A DNA stretch of 64,000 bases from Larimichthys crocea (GCF_000972845.2 NC_040018.1:8528140-8592139); one strand, 5' to 3'. Counted from the first letter of the stretch, positions 35,041-47,595 are shown. Numbers and translations are program-made. Notes: generated by a model not told the origin, from the sequence alone.

Positions 35041-38000
35041 TTAAACACAGAATTTACGTTATGAAAATCAAACGCCCCCCAAATAGGGAAAGAGGGGTTA
35101 CTGAGTGGGTTAAAAAAATATGAAATAGACATGAATCCAAGCATCACAATCCTCAGATTTCAACCCAGGTACATCAGTAGGATATTGGACCACCGTTTAA
35201 CCACATTACATGTTTTGTAGCGTATAGTCACGAGGGTCTACATGACATAAATTTCTTCATCGGCCCATATCTGTGAGACAGAAACATACTGAACCCATTT
35301 TATATGTTTAGGGGCATAGCAGAGGTGAACGAGGGTAATGACATTGTTTTATTTGTACATATAACATCAGTGGCGCTCTTCCATCAAAGCGGTGATCTAT
35401 CAGGAGCAGGCTGGTGAAGCATGTCCCTTATCTGTCCCCGTCAGCGAGGGCATTACTCACCAAGGAAGTTTTGAATGGGACAGGCAGGGGTTGGTGAAGG
35501 AGGAGGAGGGGAGTCCGGTGTTGTCAGGCCAAATTGGTGATCAATCACCACATCAAACACCCACACACACACACACACACACACCGTCATGCTGATTACA
35601 TGCATAACAATGGGGCAGGAGGACGGGAAAGAGGGATCAGGGTGAACTATTTTGTGATAGTGAAAATGTCAGGTAAGGAGTGATCTCCTTCAGATGCACT
35701 GATGATGTTTATTCAGTAGATATTTTACACCATACGGTGGCTGCTGGGAATGCTGGGATATGAAGAGGAGAGAGAGAGAGAGAGCTGAGGGGAAATGGAG
35801 AAAAGGGCCTTAAGCAATGACTTCAGAGGGCATAGCAGAAAAGGGAAAAAAGTGTTCATTCATCATTATTGTCATGGGCTTTGGCAAATGATAATAATTT
35901 GTCTTCATCCCTATTTTTAGACAATGAGCCACAATAGCCATTTTGGCCAGATGGGAGAGAGGGCCTGTGTGAGCAATACACTACATTTTGTTTGACATCC
36001 TTTATATGGAATTTCTTAATTAGGACTCTGTGCCACCGGTGTCTGTTTCTGGACTATTATTTTACACATGCATGCAGTCCAATGACACATTTAGATGTAT
36101 GGATCTATATAAAGGCTGTGTAGACGCTCATTTCTTTCCGCTGCATATTTATAAGGCACATTTATACTGATGATGTGCTTGGTTTTCCATCGTCCGCATG
36201 TGCAATCTCATGTTTTTTGCAAAATTAAACTGAATGATAGTTGTCAATAATGTTACTGTAAGCAGATCCACGAGGGAATGAACGGATAGAAACAACAAAC
36301 CGTAATACTCAAAATCATGAATACCTGTCGTAATTAAGTCCCCGGGGCGAACTGATTTCCCAAAAGCATAAAGCATACCTATAAACAAACAGCTATGATA
36401 GACACGGCACCGGACATGGAAGCTTTATTAAAAGTCGGGAGGTGTGTTGTGTGCGCACTCCATGAAGGCCTTGATGTGTTTGTCCCTGCTGAGCCTGTAG
36501 GGAGGTCACGGTGTGAACTAGGATGGATGAAGATAAATAGGAGTAGTGCAGGACATATGGAGGAGGTATAATTGACATCTAACGTGCACGGTGACCCCGT
36601 GACCCGCAGGTTACCGCCAGGCCACGCCACGAACACAAAGCACTATTTGACCTGGCTGTAGACGCATTGTGCACACTGCAATTAAATCACCGATTTCTCA
36701 CTACTGCCACTATAACACTGTGTTACAGGACTCCATGTTCTGCTGATGCAAAAAGGCATGGACACTTTGAAATATAATATATATGAAGGTTAATGTGAAT
36801 AACAGTTGGACACCTTCAGGTAATTATTTGTCAAAGCAGAATTGAATAACTTCTTGCTGCTGCTCATTGCATCAATGTTTTGCTGCACATTGCTGATCAT
36901 ATCGCTGATTCCTCTTGCAGCTACAGTTTGTACCTGTAATGCAATCATCATTTTTTTGTGTGTTGGTACATTAATGAACACAATCACAGGGAATAACCAA
37001 TGTGAAAACTAATGGAAACAAAACAAGTAATCTAACAACACCCGCCACAGTTTTAAAAACACATCATTCTATTTCGCTACAACAAAAATGTCACTGAAAT
37101 ATATGAAATATAGAAATTACAGCTGCTTATATTTTTCATTTGCCTTACATGTTTACATGTCATCATTGTAAAAGTCTCAAATATTAAAATGAATACACGT
37201 TATGCAAGATTTCTGGAAGCTTTCATGCCACGTTCATGTCATGTTGGACTGTTGTGAATGACTCATTATTCAAAGCAATTCAGTGTCTACATGGCTATAT
37301 TGACCATGCACAGTATGGTCACATAGTGGTCTTGAGTTGCTATAAACTTGAGAATCTAACCTATTCCTGTGTTCTGTCTGGGGAAAAAAACAAAAATTAA
37401 AGCTACACAATGGTGCGCGACATTTTCAGGCTGTGTGGAAGGTAACACCACAACTGGTTGTGAATCTAACAGACAAAGAAAAAAACTGAAACTCAAACGT
37501 CTTCTCAAACTCAGAGAATACAAGAAAACATAAGTGTGTGTCAGCTGATCACTGGGATTTCAAAAGATTATCATTGTCACCTGAAATGACGCCGCGTGCT
37601 TTCATTACACTGTTTGTGTGAAATCTGAGTTGATGACTCCGGAGGTTAGGAGCATTAGGGAGCGCGTTTCCATCTGTGTTGATGGGGAGCATATGGTGAC
37701 AACAAAAGACAAACTCCGGTCAACAAAAGCCAAGTTATTACAAAGTTAATACCCTTCCACTTTATATGCATTATTAACCATCAGGATCAGTTGGATGGTT
37801 TGGCAGGATTAGCGTGGTTCATTGTGATCACATTGGGATTATAACAATGAGTGAAACGGAACATTTCTATCCTTCTGTTGCAGTGGTTTTATTTAGAAAT
37901 TCATCAGCTTGTTAGATTGGTCACCTTGTGTTAAAATAAAATAAAATAAAATATCTGAATACAGCAGTACAGAGTGAAAGGCCTAGTTCAGACCTAAACT

Positions 38001-39955
38001 GACTCAGATCAACATTTTTACTGATGCAGGTTTAGTCAGTCAGGTTGGAAAACGTTAAGATTCCAACTCAAAATCCTGCTGCAGTTTATTCCAGTTGGTG
38101 GTGGAGGAGAAATCATAATAATATAAAAAAACATTCTCATGGGGTTCAGTCTAAACTTCTAGAGTCTGTAGTGGGCTTTTTTTCTTTTCTACAGAAGACA
38201 TTTTGATGTATTGCAGTAGGAAAAGCACAGACTTAAATAATGAAATTAACAATGGTTTTGGTCATTCTGGTCATGCTGGATGAATCTAGTTACTAAATAT
38301 ACAATATATACATATATACATATCTATTCTAATTGTGTCTGTGAGTAAAGAGCACAGTGGTCTCACTAGCAGCACTGTTCATGTGGAGAAATGTGTTTTC
38401 AGCCTTTGGTGTTTGCTCTTCATCTGAGTCTCTTTGAGCTGACCACACTTTCACTGTGGTCTAATTATTCATGGGACTGTTCAGATCAGGTCGCACTGTC
38501 CTCGAGTTCCTCTGGGATTGATTTTTTTTTTTAATATTATTATTATCTGAGCATCAGTTTATGTACATTGAGTTTGGGTAAGTTTTCCATGGGTCCCATT
38601 TGGATCAGGGACTAGTAAAGCAACAAGATTTTCACTGCAGAAGAGAAGGAAGAAATACAGACTGTGTTCCTTGGAGGGCTTCACGAGTACATAGTCAAGA
38701 TTGTAGATCTCTTCTCAGTGAGTGAGCGGGCCCTAAAGCTGTCACCTGTTTCAAATCTCTCTACATGTATCATACAAAACATCCAGTAACTGAACTGTAG
38801 ATATAGGGGAGCATGCTTGTAAATAATAAAGCTATAGTCCAGTAGGGCTAAAAAGAAGTATTAAACATTAGAGTGTCTATTTGTCTAAAAAGTGTTTTCT
38901 TTTGTTTTTCATGTTTAGAAGAATACAGATCATGCAACAATGGAAAATAATAATTATCTCTATACTCCTCTGCGGCGGTTAATTCCTCACGCTGAAATTG
39001 AAACACCAAGGCCAATTGTTCCCCCCTGAACACGAATCCATCCTCCCTCCACACTATAAGAGTGACATATCCTCTGTATCCCACCCCTCTCTCTCCCTCT
39101 CTCTGTCCATTTCTCTCTCCTCCAACATTATACTATCGGCTGTATCACTCCGATCGGTAATTTATAACACCTCCACTGTAGTCCCCCATTCCAGAGATGT
39201 ACCAAGGGCTCTTAAGACGCTATTGATTTTTATTTGATTAAATGTCTTGCTGGTTTGCAGCAAATTAGCAAGAGTTTAATCAAATCACAATCGATATCTA
39301 CTTAATAATCTCCCAACACACCTCACGCAAACTAAGGTAAAATTCACAAGTGAATAATAGGGAGGAAAGAGTCAGGATGAACTGAGAGTGTTTGCATGGA
39401 TATGAGGTCTTTGCATTTTAAATAGAGGACCCATGTGCAAATGTTTAGTTAGATTCCAGTATGCACAGTTACTGCTGTGTTTGTTACAGAAAACAGTACA
39501 CACCATCTCATGTCTTTTTATGATCAGTTTTCAAGACATGCTGGATCATTTCCTCCTAATCTGGTTGCAAGTATGAATTTGCATCTTTAAAACTTGTTAC
39601 AGTATAGGTTAAAGATGGGTGTTTTCAAAGGGAAACATTTCTAGCATCACTTGTGAGTCAAGGGACAAATACAGTGGGATAGATAGATGCAAAAAATGTC
39701 CATGACAGTTTTGGCAAACCTAATTCATTTGCACTTAGAAACATTTAGAAAAAAAGACAGCAGGGCTTCAGAGCTTTGTATCAGGTGTACTTTTTATCAT
39801 TTGTACACATGGTGTCCATCTCAGTGAGGCTGTACTCGTGGACCTAACATCAGCTAACATGCTCAATAACTCTGCTAACTGACTGTGTTAGTTTAGCGGG
39901 TGAATGGAATATATTAAGCATAACTATGTTCCTTTTTTTCATAATTCCCTAAAAT
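35041..39955. other. Non-coding sequence with candidate conserved blocks
   Basis: No gene was recognised. Simple repeats: (CA)n at about 35562-35583, (AG)n near 35769-35784, (AAAAT)4 at 37933-37952 and a T-run near 38523-38534. Unique blocks that could be regulatory are 36030-36400 and 39150-39320, the latter rich in ATTA/TAAT cores. The region 37980-38840 might hold an old interspersed repeat but I could not assign one. Frames are short. Confidence 0.45.
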
Positions 39956-39959
39956 GTTT

Positions 39960-40106
39960 TGTTTCTTCAGAATTAGTTTTTTTTATAACGACAGACGCAG
40001 AGTCCTCTTCCGTTGATTTTGCCACCATAGAGAGGGTGAAGTGAAGAGGTAGCAATCAGCAACTACACCACTAGATGCCACTAAATCCTGCACACTGCAC
40101 TTTAAA
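39960..40106. mobile_element. MITE family A, copy 2 (right-hand part)
   Basis: The right end carries ctagatgccactaaatcctg and then cacactgcactttaaa, closing on TTAA at 40102-40105. The string ctagatgccactaaat at 40071-40086 is identical to copy 1 at 14405-14420. Sequence to the left, from about 39985, still resembles the family, but the left terminus is gone. Confidence 0.75.
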
Positions 40107-40314
40107 ATAATAATGAAAAAAAACATTAAGATAATTAACTAATTATTATTGTTGTTCGTAAATTTACACACATTACTTTACTTAAAAAATAATAATAATT
40201 CTGACTAGCTGACTAATTACCGTATTTTCCGGACTATAAGCCGCTACTTTTTTCCCATGCTTTGAACCACGCGGCTTATACAAAGATGCAGCTTTTCTAT
40301 TGATTGTTCTTCAG

Positions 40315-40331
40315 CCGCCAGGGGGCGCTCT
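40315..40331 (+). promoter_or_regulatory. CTCF-like motif inside the pogo-type element
   Basis: The string CCGCCAGGGGGCGCTCT is very close to the vertebrate CTCF core, in which CCASYAGRKGGCGCT-type sequences are bound by the zinc-finger array. It lies about 95 bases inside the left terminus of the transposon and so would be spread by transposition. Motif match is seen directly; binding is inference, and CpGs within the motif could be methylated and block it. Confidence 0.55.
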
Positions 40332-40459
40332 AACAGGAAGGGCAAAAACGAGACAGACAGGGGAAGTCAGTGCAAAGAAGAACACGCTAGTTTTTATTTA
40401 CCACATGCAACAACACGCACAGCGAATTATTAACAGCAAATTATTTTCACCCCCTCATC

Positions 40460-40531
40460 ATGGAAAGCACACAAAGAAGTTTGTATGATGCAGCTGCTGC
40501 ACGTATGCTTGGTGTTAATGAATCCATGGTG
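40460..40531 (+). pseudogene. Pogo-type transposase N-terminal remnant
   Basis: The ATG at 40460 opens a frame of about 24 residues that includes AAARMLGVNESMV. This resembles the recognition helix region of the psq/CENP-B-type helix-turn-helix at the start of pogo-like transposases, where Ala-Ala-Arg and Gly-Val-Asn-Glu-Ser precede an Arg-Lys-Trp. After Met-Val the similarity stops, and the frame ends about 40 codons later without a catalytic domain. It is not functional as a transposase. Confidence 0.65.
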
Positions 40532-40929
40532 AGCACTTTTACTGCCGTGTTACAGGCGCTGTTCGGAAACAATCAGTTCAGGTATATAAATAAACATTTA
40601 TGGTACAAAATCTTTCTGTGTGTCCAGTAAATATCTTATTTCTCAACCTGGATATCAGCAGCTTGTAGTCCGGTGCAGCTTATATATGTAAATTTTTATA
40701 AAAAAAATTAAAAAAAAACTTATATTCATAGCTCATAGCTTATATTATAGCTTATATTCAGATGCACTCTATAGTCCGGAAAATACGGTAACTAGTTGTT
40801 GTTAAGTGGCATGCCTATGTAGACTGAAGATATGATGCAAAATATATTTTCCAACTTTTGCTCAAAAAGTGCATATAATATAATTCAAGACGTCTCACAC
40901 ATTCCCGTGATGGAAATCACATGTGGAAC

Positions 40930-40933
<4 letters not shown>

Positions 40934-40985
<52 letters not shown>
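40934..40985. repeat. Long (CA)n microsatellite
   Basis: About 26 uninterrupted CA units make this the longest pure dinucleotide run in the window. It gives a His-Thr run in the 101-codon frame at 40832-41137, which is not a gene. Confidence 0.97.
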
Positions 40986-40989
<4 letters not shown>

Positions 40990-43037
40990 AACCCTCTGGA
41001 AACTCAGACGTGCACACCCAGCCCACTATGAAAGCCCCTCTAGACATCAATCATTTTTATTGGCCATCTGTGAGAAGGCCGTTTTCAAAACAGTGAAGTA
41101 TCACTTTCGACATCACTACCAAAATAGTACAGGGTGAGAGGCAGTGACTGATGTTTAGGTGTTGGCTGATATATGCCAATGCTCTCTACAAAAGCCACGC
41201 GGCGGCATGGTTTTACTCTGCCAAACACCAAATATTACAAACGTTATCAGCACTTAACTTTAAATGCAGAGTATTTCTCTTACGTGTGTGGTGCCTTTTC
41301 CTCTTTTGCATGGTGAAAGTGCACGCTTTTATTGCGGTTATAGGTCAGAGTTTCAGTAGGACTGTGTGGTTAACCACATGATGCCCCCGACAAACCCTGT
41401 ACGTGTGGCCATATGTGAATATGAGCCCCCCTTACACTGTCATTATGTTCACTTAATATTCTTTATTCACTGAGCACAGCAGGACCAAAGTTCCTTGTGA
41501 ATATCTGGGGAAGTCCAAGATCTGTGAAAACTTTAGACTGTGTTGACGCAATCCAGAAGGAGACTTGGTCGTTAAAGTATTCAAAGGCACAGTCATTATA
41601 TATTTTCAAGCTAACAAATCTGCATGATTATAAATATATAATATTCATGTGTTCTTCCTCAAAATTCACATAAAATCTCACACCTTTTTTGTCTTTTAAA
41701 AATATCTTTTCTTCCTGTATTTATTTCGGCCTCCTTGCTGCGCTGCTCTGCAACAACTCTCCAGCATCCCACCACTTCATAAAACCATCTTTGTCTTTTA
41801 TCACTGGTAAACACAATTTATCATAATCCCTAAGATTTCAACAAAAGCCGTCTTCAAAGTAATGAATGTTCGATGTAATTAATTAAACGTGCATTGCCCA
41901 TTCCAGGCACTCTTAATGGAAATGGGGAATATTGATATCGCAATCGACAGATATTATAATACGTTTGGAATTTGATTTCAGCCCTTGTTTTTTTTGTTGT
42001 GATTATGGCGCAATCATGTGATATAATGTGCATTTATCACTTGGCTTGTATTTGCCAGATTTGTAGGCCTGATGGTAATCAGTTCACCCCTCACCCTCAA
42101 CCCCCTGTTCATGAATCAGAATCCAAATGCGGATCAGAATGTTTGTCAGGTGCGACAAATGCATAGGAATTTTTTGCAGAGGTAATGAAGCACAGATAAA
42201 GTGCTTGTCTGCTCAGATTGTGTTTGCTGATGTTTACAGCTCAAGAGTTAAAAGCAAAAGCAAAATAAAAGCCAAAAAGCAGAAAGACTGATCATGAGAA
42301 TATATATGTTCAGGTTGCATAATATTTATTTCAGGATCTTATCAGGGTATTTTGCATAGAATTGTACCACTTTACTCAGTTAATGTAGCCCTTTGAATCT
42401 GAGTGGCACACTTTACATACAACATTTGAACCATTCCCTGAGAAATTATGCATAAAGATTAGTAATTTCTTTTCCAAATTATATTTTGATAAAAATATTA
42501 ATGCCTGGCTTATGTTTTTTTTTTTTTTTTTTTTTTTTGAGTGAATGATTAACTACATTCACAAACAACACAGAAGTAGTAGGGTGGTCAGGATGCATGA
42601 TGGGCCTACAAAGTACTTTGATACCAGTGAGCAGGTGCTTGTGTTGTAGGCAACAGAAGCCTTGTAGTTAAGGCCACAGAAGGATCGGAAGTCAATGCCC
42701 ACTTTTTCTGCATTAAACGAAGACCATGACCATTCAGCAACATTAACCAAGAGCTGTGACTGCCATACAAAAGTTTAATAAAGCTGATATTGCCACTAAC
42801 GGATATTACCGAAAGATTCTGGTGAAAAACAAATGAAATACATTGTCAGTGAAATGTTTAGTATCGAAGTTTTGTGACTTGCCAAATATGTAAGCCAATA
42901 ACATTTACTCATTATGATGAAAAATGTCATTCGGACAGGCATTATGGTTCCTCCAAAACTTATTGGCTGCTGCAAATTATTGTATATGAATGTAATTTCT
43001 TGGAGAAAGGGTTGCAAAAATCGTACTTGACTCATAG
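40986..43037. other. AT-rich non-coding DNA with a candidate conserved block
   Basis: No gene was recognised. The block 41800-41985 is unique, with closely packed ATTA, TAATTAATTAA and ATCGAT-like sites, and could be a developmental enhancer. A 24-base T tract occupies 42515-42538. The remainder is unremarkable AT-rich DNA up to the solo LTR. Confidence 0.45.
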
Positions 43038-43668
43038 TGTCAGATCTGGACTTAAGGAGGACTCGGATGCAGATATATTACCGACTGGGCAGAACTTTTT
43101 TTGGAGAACTTCAACACTGAGTGACACAAAGAATAGACTATGGAAAATACACTAGAATCAAAAAAATAAAGATACGTTTTCAAGAATATACTCTACAAAA
43201 CTAAACCACTCCGAAGAGGGAAAGAACATAAAAGCAAAGAGGAAAAAAGTAAACAGAAAATCACTCCACAGAACGGAGGACAAAAGTTAAATCCGCTATA
43301 AAACAGAACAGAAAACAATGACCATAAACTATGAAATTTACAACAAAAAAAAATCACTCACGTGGAGGAAAAAACTACAAGCACACGATACGTTGGGAAG
43401 CAAGGTAGATCAAGGACTGTGGAAAAGACCGGCTGGGGTGAATGAAATGAACGAAACACTCTGGCACAAGACAAAGGGAGACGCAGACTATAAGACACAT
43501 GAGGGCAATGGGAAACAGGTGGACACAGTCAGGAATCAGGGAAGACAAGCCGACTGATGACACATGAGGAAGGGCAAGTGACCTGAAACGAGAGGAGAGT
43601 TACTTTTCAAAATAAAACAGGAAATGACGAAACAAGACAAAAACCCAGCTTGACCTCACCGCGTGACA
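43038..43668 (-). mobile_element. Solo LTR 2 (LTR retrotransposon relic, minus strand)
   Basis: The 631-bp block begins TGTCAGATCTGG and ends CGCGTGACA on the plus strand, so the element has TGTCA...TGACA ends. It is flanked by perfect 5-base target duplications: catag at 43033-43037 and catag at 43669-43673. Read on the minus strand it has the layout of LTRs I know from fish elements, with an untranslated start followed by a Thr/Cys/Pro-rich pseudo-coding look and a ggactcggatgc-type complement near its end. No internal genes remain. The frames at 42874-43155 and 43318-43557 are accidental. Confidence 0.85.
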
Positions 43669-43673
43669 CATAG

Positions 43674-46336
43674 TATCCATAGCATTAGTATCAGCACGCT
43701 CAGGTGTCCATATTGTGGATAAATCATAGAGAAAAGATGCCTGTATATTGTTGCATATACCCTTAAGTAGTTCCTTTCCCTTTGGCATCATTACACCTTC
43801 TGCTTGCATCTCTAAAGCATGATGGGAACTCTAACTATTGGTTCCACTAAGATTATGTGCATCCCAAACAGAAGAAAGGAGAAGAACTTGTTAATGCATT
43901 CGGTGATAACCCATCAAAATCTTTAAAAAATAATATATTCACTGAACACTGACACTTTCCTCTCTGTGCAAAATCCTGCAAATGATATTTTCTCTTCATA
44001 AACACAGTCCTAAAACATTTATAATAAAACTATAACATTTTTTGTCAAGATAACAATAAATGCTTAGACATTTTTAGGATTCTACAAAAAGCAAATACAG
44101 AGCCAACACTGTGCAAAAAGCTTAGGGTTCAAAGCAAAGGATATATATTTTAGGAGTAAGAACACTGATAAGACTTTCAGATACTCCTTCTGGCCTGCTT
44201 GTAAAGATGTCAGGTTGCATCTTTACAACAAAAAGGTGGAATTTTCTGAAAATATAACAACTCAAATTAGTTTGATCATTTGTCAACAGTACAGACTTTT
44301 AATACGTCTCAAAATTATTAGAACTTTTATCTCTCACATCAAGTTTAAAGGCAACGTGCTACAAGTAAATACAGTGAGATGGAGAGGAAAGTGCACACAT
44401 TCCCAGTTAGATTTTCCCTTGCTATTTTTTTTCTCTTCTTCAGCAACAGACAAAGCCAACCTCAATTTGTGTCAAGTGCCGTTTTAGGACCTTGGGATTA
44501 AAGCTATAAAGTGGCTTCTGTCAGGGTCTTTTGACACCCTGGGCCCCCCCCGCTAACATCTGAAAGCCAACGTGCTGTTGTTCGGTATCATCTCCCATCA
44601 TATCATGTCAGTGGTGAGGGGATGGGCTGATGAGACAGGCAGCCGTCACATGAGCTGACAGGGCTGATTCACGTCAAGAGCATTTCATCCGCGGCCGGGG
44701 TCGATCGAAACTGACTCCACGCCTCTCTCAGCCAAAAGTGGATATCCATTCCAATGTGCATCACACAAGTGTTGTGTGAGGCTGAGAGACTGATGCTTGG
44801 CAGTTAATGATGAAGACAAGATGATGTTAAACATAATGGGGATGGGATGAGAAGGGAAATGGAAAAGGAAAACTCTGATGTTTGATATCTTATGCCACAC
44901 AGAAATAGGGGCTAAATGTCCGCTCCAATGATTGAGAGTTCACCACCAATCTGCTCCAGTAATGACAGGCTATAGGCACCATGGGGCTGAAATACAACCA
45001 TCCTTTTATTGTGAAGTGACATTAAGAATATATTTCAAAGCAGGAAAAAAAAAGGGCAAGCAGCAGCTATGGATTTCCACTAAAAATTCAGACATGGAAA
45101 CACAAGAAATGACTTTATTGTCTTTACTTTACTTCTCCATCACCACGGAGACAAATTCTGCTTTTTCATTAGAGACATGTGTTAGCTTAAAGAAAGTACA
45201 ACAGGGTGGAGACAGGCCTGCTTCACAATGTAGGTCATAGCTGATCTGAACTAATGCTTTTTTCCGCCTTTTGATTCAACGCTCCTATGTTTGTACACTC
45301 ATACATTGTATGTTTGTGGGTATAGGTGGCAGAGAGGAACTCAAGGTCAATGAATCAGATTCTGTGTGAGTCATTTTTATCCAGTCAGGTTAGCTAAATG
45401 TATGCAGACAGCAAAACGACAAAAGTCAAACGGATGTGATGAGGTTCAGCCAAAATGGAGATGACGGAAACCTATGTCGAATAACACACAGTCAGCATTT
45501 CTGAGAGTGATAAAGACACGGAGTCCCCAGATGAAACATTATTATTTGAAAGAGGGGAGAAGACTAAAAGAGTCCAAATGTCATTTGCAAACTTTCCAGT
45601 ACAAAATGCACATGCATCTGACTGCTGGACAGTTTGTGCAGTCCTGCTCTTCAGAATGTACCAACTGTGCCGAGCAGTCATGTTTTAGCCAGCCAGCGTG
45701 CTTGCCAGCTGTTCAGATTGTGTCTGTGCTGTGTTTGTGTGACAGCTTAGCCTCTGATTGATCTGAAAACTTACCAGGAAATCCAATTCTTTGTGTTTTT
45801 TTTTTCTCATTCCAGTTTCTCCACATGTTCAGGAAGTATATCTTCATTAAGCCTTTCAAATATTTCACTGAGGTTAAAATAGTTTCCACTCACTTTGAGG
45901 CATGCTCATCTCAATTTCTGACAAACCAGGCTAAACCGTCTTCCATTTGCTTCTAGTCACATCTTTACAATCACCCCACACCCCCAAATTTGTTTTGCTT
46001 TCAGTGTCAGCACGGTGTTCATTTTGTAAATGATGGTCCCATTTAGAGTCAAATAGATGATATAATAGGAGGGTATGCCTTAGAGCATGGTTACCTTGAT
46101 TGACAAGTCTAGCACAAGACAGAAAAGTGTTAAACTTGAAGGTTTGTGAAAAATCATGCCACTATTTTTTCCTACTGCTGATGAGTTGAAACAAACTTTT
46201 ACATTTCAAAATGGTACTACCAATGAGTGACCATAAAGGATGATAATAACGGAGGTTTCAAGACCCCATAAGACTTTGGCATAGTGGCCAAGCCGTGTAA
46301 TGACAACAAAAGTGTCGTAGACGTGATGCACATGGG
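43674..46336. other. Non-coding sequence
   Basis: No gene was recognised. AT-rich DNA to about 44300 gives way to a unique, more GC-balanced block at 44500-44760 with a C run near 44545. Frames of up to 102 codons lack domains. A T-run is near 45799-45808. Confidence 0.5.
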
Positions 46337-46349
46337 CTCAAAAAGACTT

Positions 46350-46546
46350 TTTTTTTAAGATTATTTTTTTGGCCTTTTATGATAGTTCAGCTGAAGATAG
46401 ACAGGAAGCAGAGGGCAGAAAGAGGGGGAATGACACGCAGTAAATTAGCCGTCCGATGCGAGATTCGAACCGGGGCCAGCTGCAGCGAGGACTGTAGCCT
46501 CTACACACGGGGCGGCCGCTTAACCCACTACACTACCGACCGCCCC
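46350..46546 (-). mobile_element. tRNA-derived SINE with target-site duplication
   Basis: The 197-bp minus-strand element lies between perfect 13-base direct repeats, ctcaaaaagactt at 46337-46349 and 46547-46559. On the minus strand the head has an A box TAGTGTAGTGG (46525-46535), exactly fitting TRGYNNANNGG, and a B box GGTTCGAATCT (46461-46471), one mismatch from consensus, spaced as in a tRNA gene. The tail, rich in CTTCCTGTC and AAAAGGCC-type sequence, ends in an A-rich stretch. It is transcribable by RNA polymerase III in principle and mobilised by a partner LINE. Family name not assigned. Confidence 0.93.
46461..46535 (-). promoter_or_regulatory. Internal pol III promoter (A and B boxes) of the SINE
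   Basis: The A box TAGTGTAGTGG is at 46525-46535 and the B box GGTTCGAATCT at 46461-46471, both on the minus strand, about 53 bases apart. This matches the bipartite promoter of tRNA genes. The sequence does not fold as a standard tRNA in the acceptor region, so it is not annotated as a tRNA gene. Confidence 0.75.
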
Positions 46547-47092
46547 CTCAAAAAGACTTCTACTAGTAAGCTTACATTGAGAAAGAAACGGCTGTAAAGT
46601 GGTGAATACATTTTTTGGGCATTCATGGACTTTTGTGAATGGAACCCATCTCCAACAATGTATCCAGATATCTTTATACATCTGTGGTAAGTTGTCCCAA
46701 CCTAACACACTCTTACAGGAGATGTCAATCAAGTCCAGTTGGTAAATTATAGCTGTGTAGAGGGTTAAAAATCTCTTCTGAAGTACTGTTTATCGTCCAC
46801 ACTAGAAATGATGAACTGCAACTTCAAGGAACTTTTTTTTTTTTCTGTTAACAGATTTGAAATGATCTGATCTAATTTGAGCTCCAGTGCGAACGGAACC
46901 TCAGAGGGACAGAAAGAAAGACTGACATACGACAACGACCCCTATAGCAGCTGTCACCGCATCACTTCCTCCTCCTATTTTTCCCCACTATCTCCTTTAT
47001 TTTCTCTCAGTGTGTCTGCTTGGCCTGCCTCTCCTTATCACTCAAGTGTCTGCTAATTCACCAGCAAGGTTGCACTGATAAGCCTTTCTCTC

Positions 47093-47096
<4 letters not shown>

Positions 47097-47125
<29 letters not shown>
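47097..47125. repeat. (TC)n microsatellite
   Basis: About fourteen TC units. Confidence 0.95.
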
Positions 47126-47128
<3 letters not shown>

Positions 47129-47595
47129 GATGGACAGTTCCCAGTGTCCTCTAACATGTGTCTGTCTATATGTGATGGTGACATGGGGACCCAAGGGTGA
47201 CAGCCCAGCTTGGCCTTGAATTAAGGAGCATTACAGATACACTGATAAAGTGACACTGTCAATGGTGGAGAAGGGAGGTGAATAAAATGGGGGGAGACAT
47301 GGGCTGGTGAAGTGGATAGCAGTCTGTTGGAGGAGGGTGAAGAAGGAAAGGGAAAACATTCCAAGAGTGTGACTGACGGGCCACATATAGAGCGCGCTGA
47401 GTATGTTAGCTTTAACAAATTTCTCTTAAGTATCCCACTATTTTCCTCATTGTTCTCCTATTAGCAGAATACAAGAGCAGAAACTGTGAAAGCCTGCAAA
47501 AGAGAAAGCCTGCATGTGTTTGTATGTGCCTGGGAGCATGTCTGTCTCTGTGACAACAGCCTCAGGCATTTTGTATGTAATGTCTTAGAAATGGT

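Larger units (their letters stand above)
40220..40788 (+). mobile_element. Pogo-type non-autonomous DNA transposon
   Basis: The 569-bp element is bounded by perfect 19-bp inverted repeats: CCGTATTTTCCGGACTATA at 40220-40238 and its exact complement ending at 40788. It is flanked by TA on both sides (40218-40219 and 40789-40790), the target used by Tc1/mariner/pogo elements. Inside are a transposase N-terminal remnant at 40460-40531 and, near the right end, a second TIR-like patch, gtagtccggtgcagcttata (about 40667-40686). Most of the transposase, including any DDE catalytic core, is absent, so it is an internally deleted element moved in trans. Intact TIRs suggest moderate age. Confidence 0.92.

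Noticed and set aside
46350..46546. tRNA gene
   Set aside because: Promoter boxes are good, but the body continues into a SINE tail, lies between target duplications, and lacks a proper acceptor stem.
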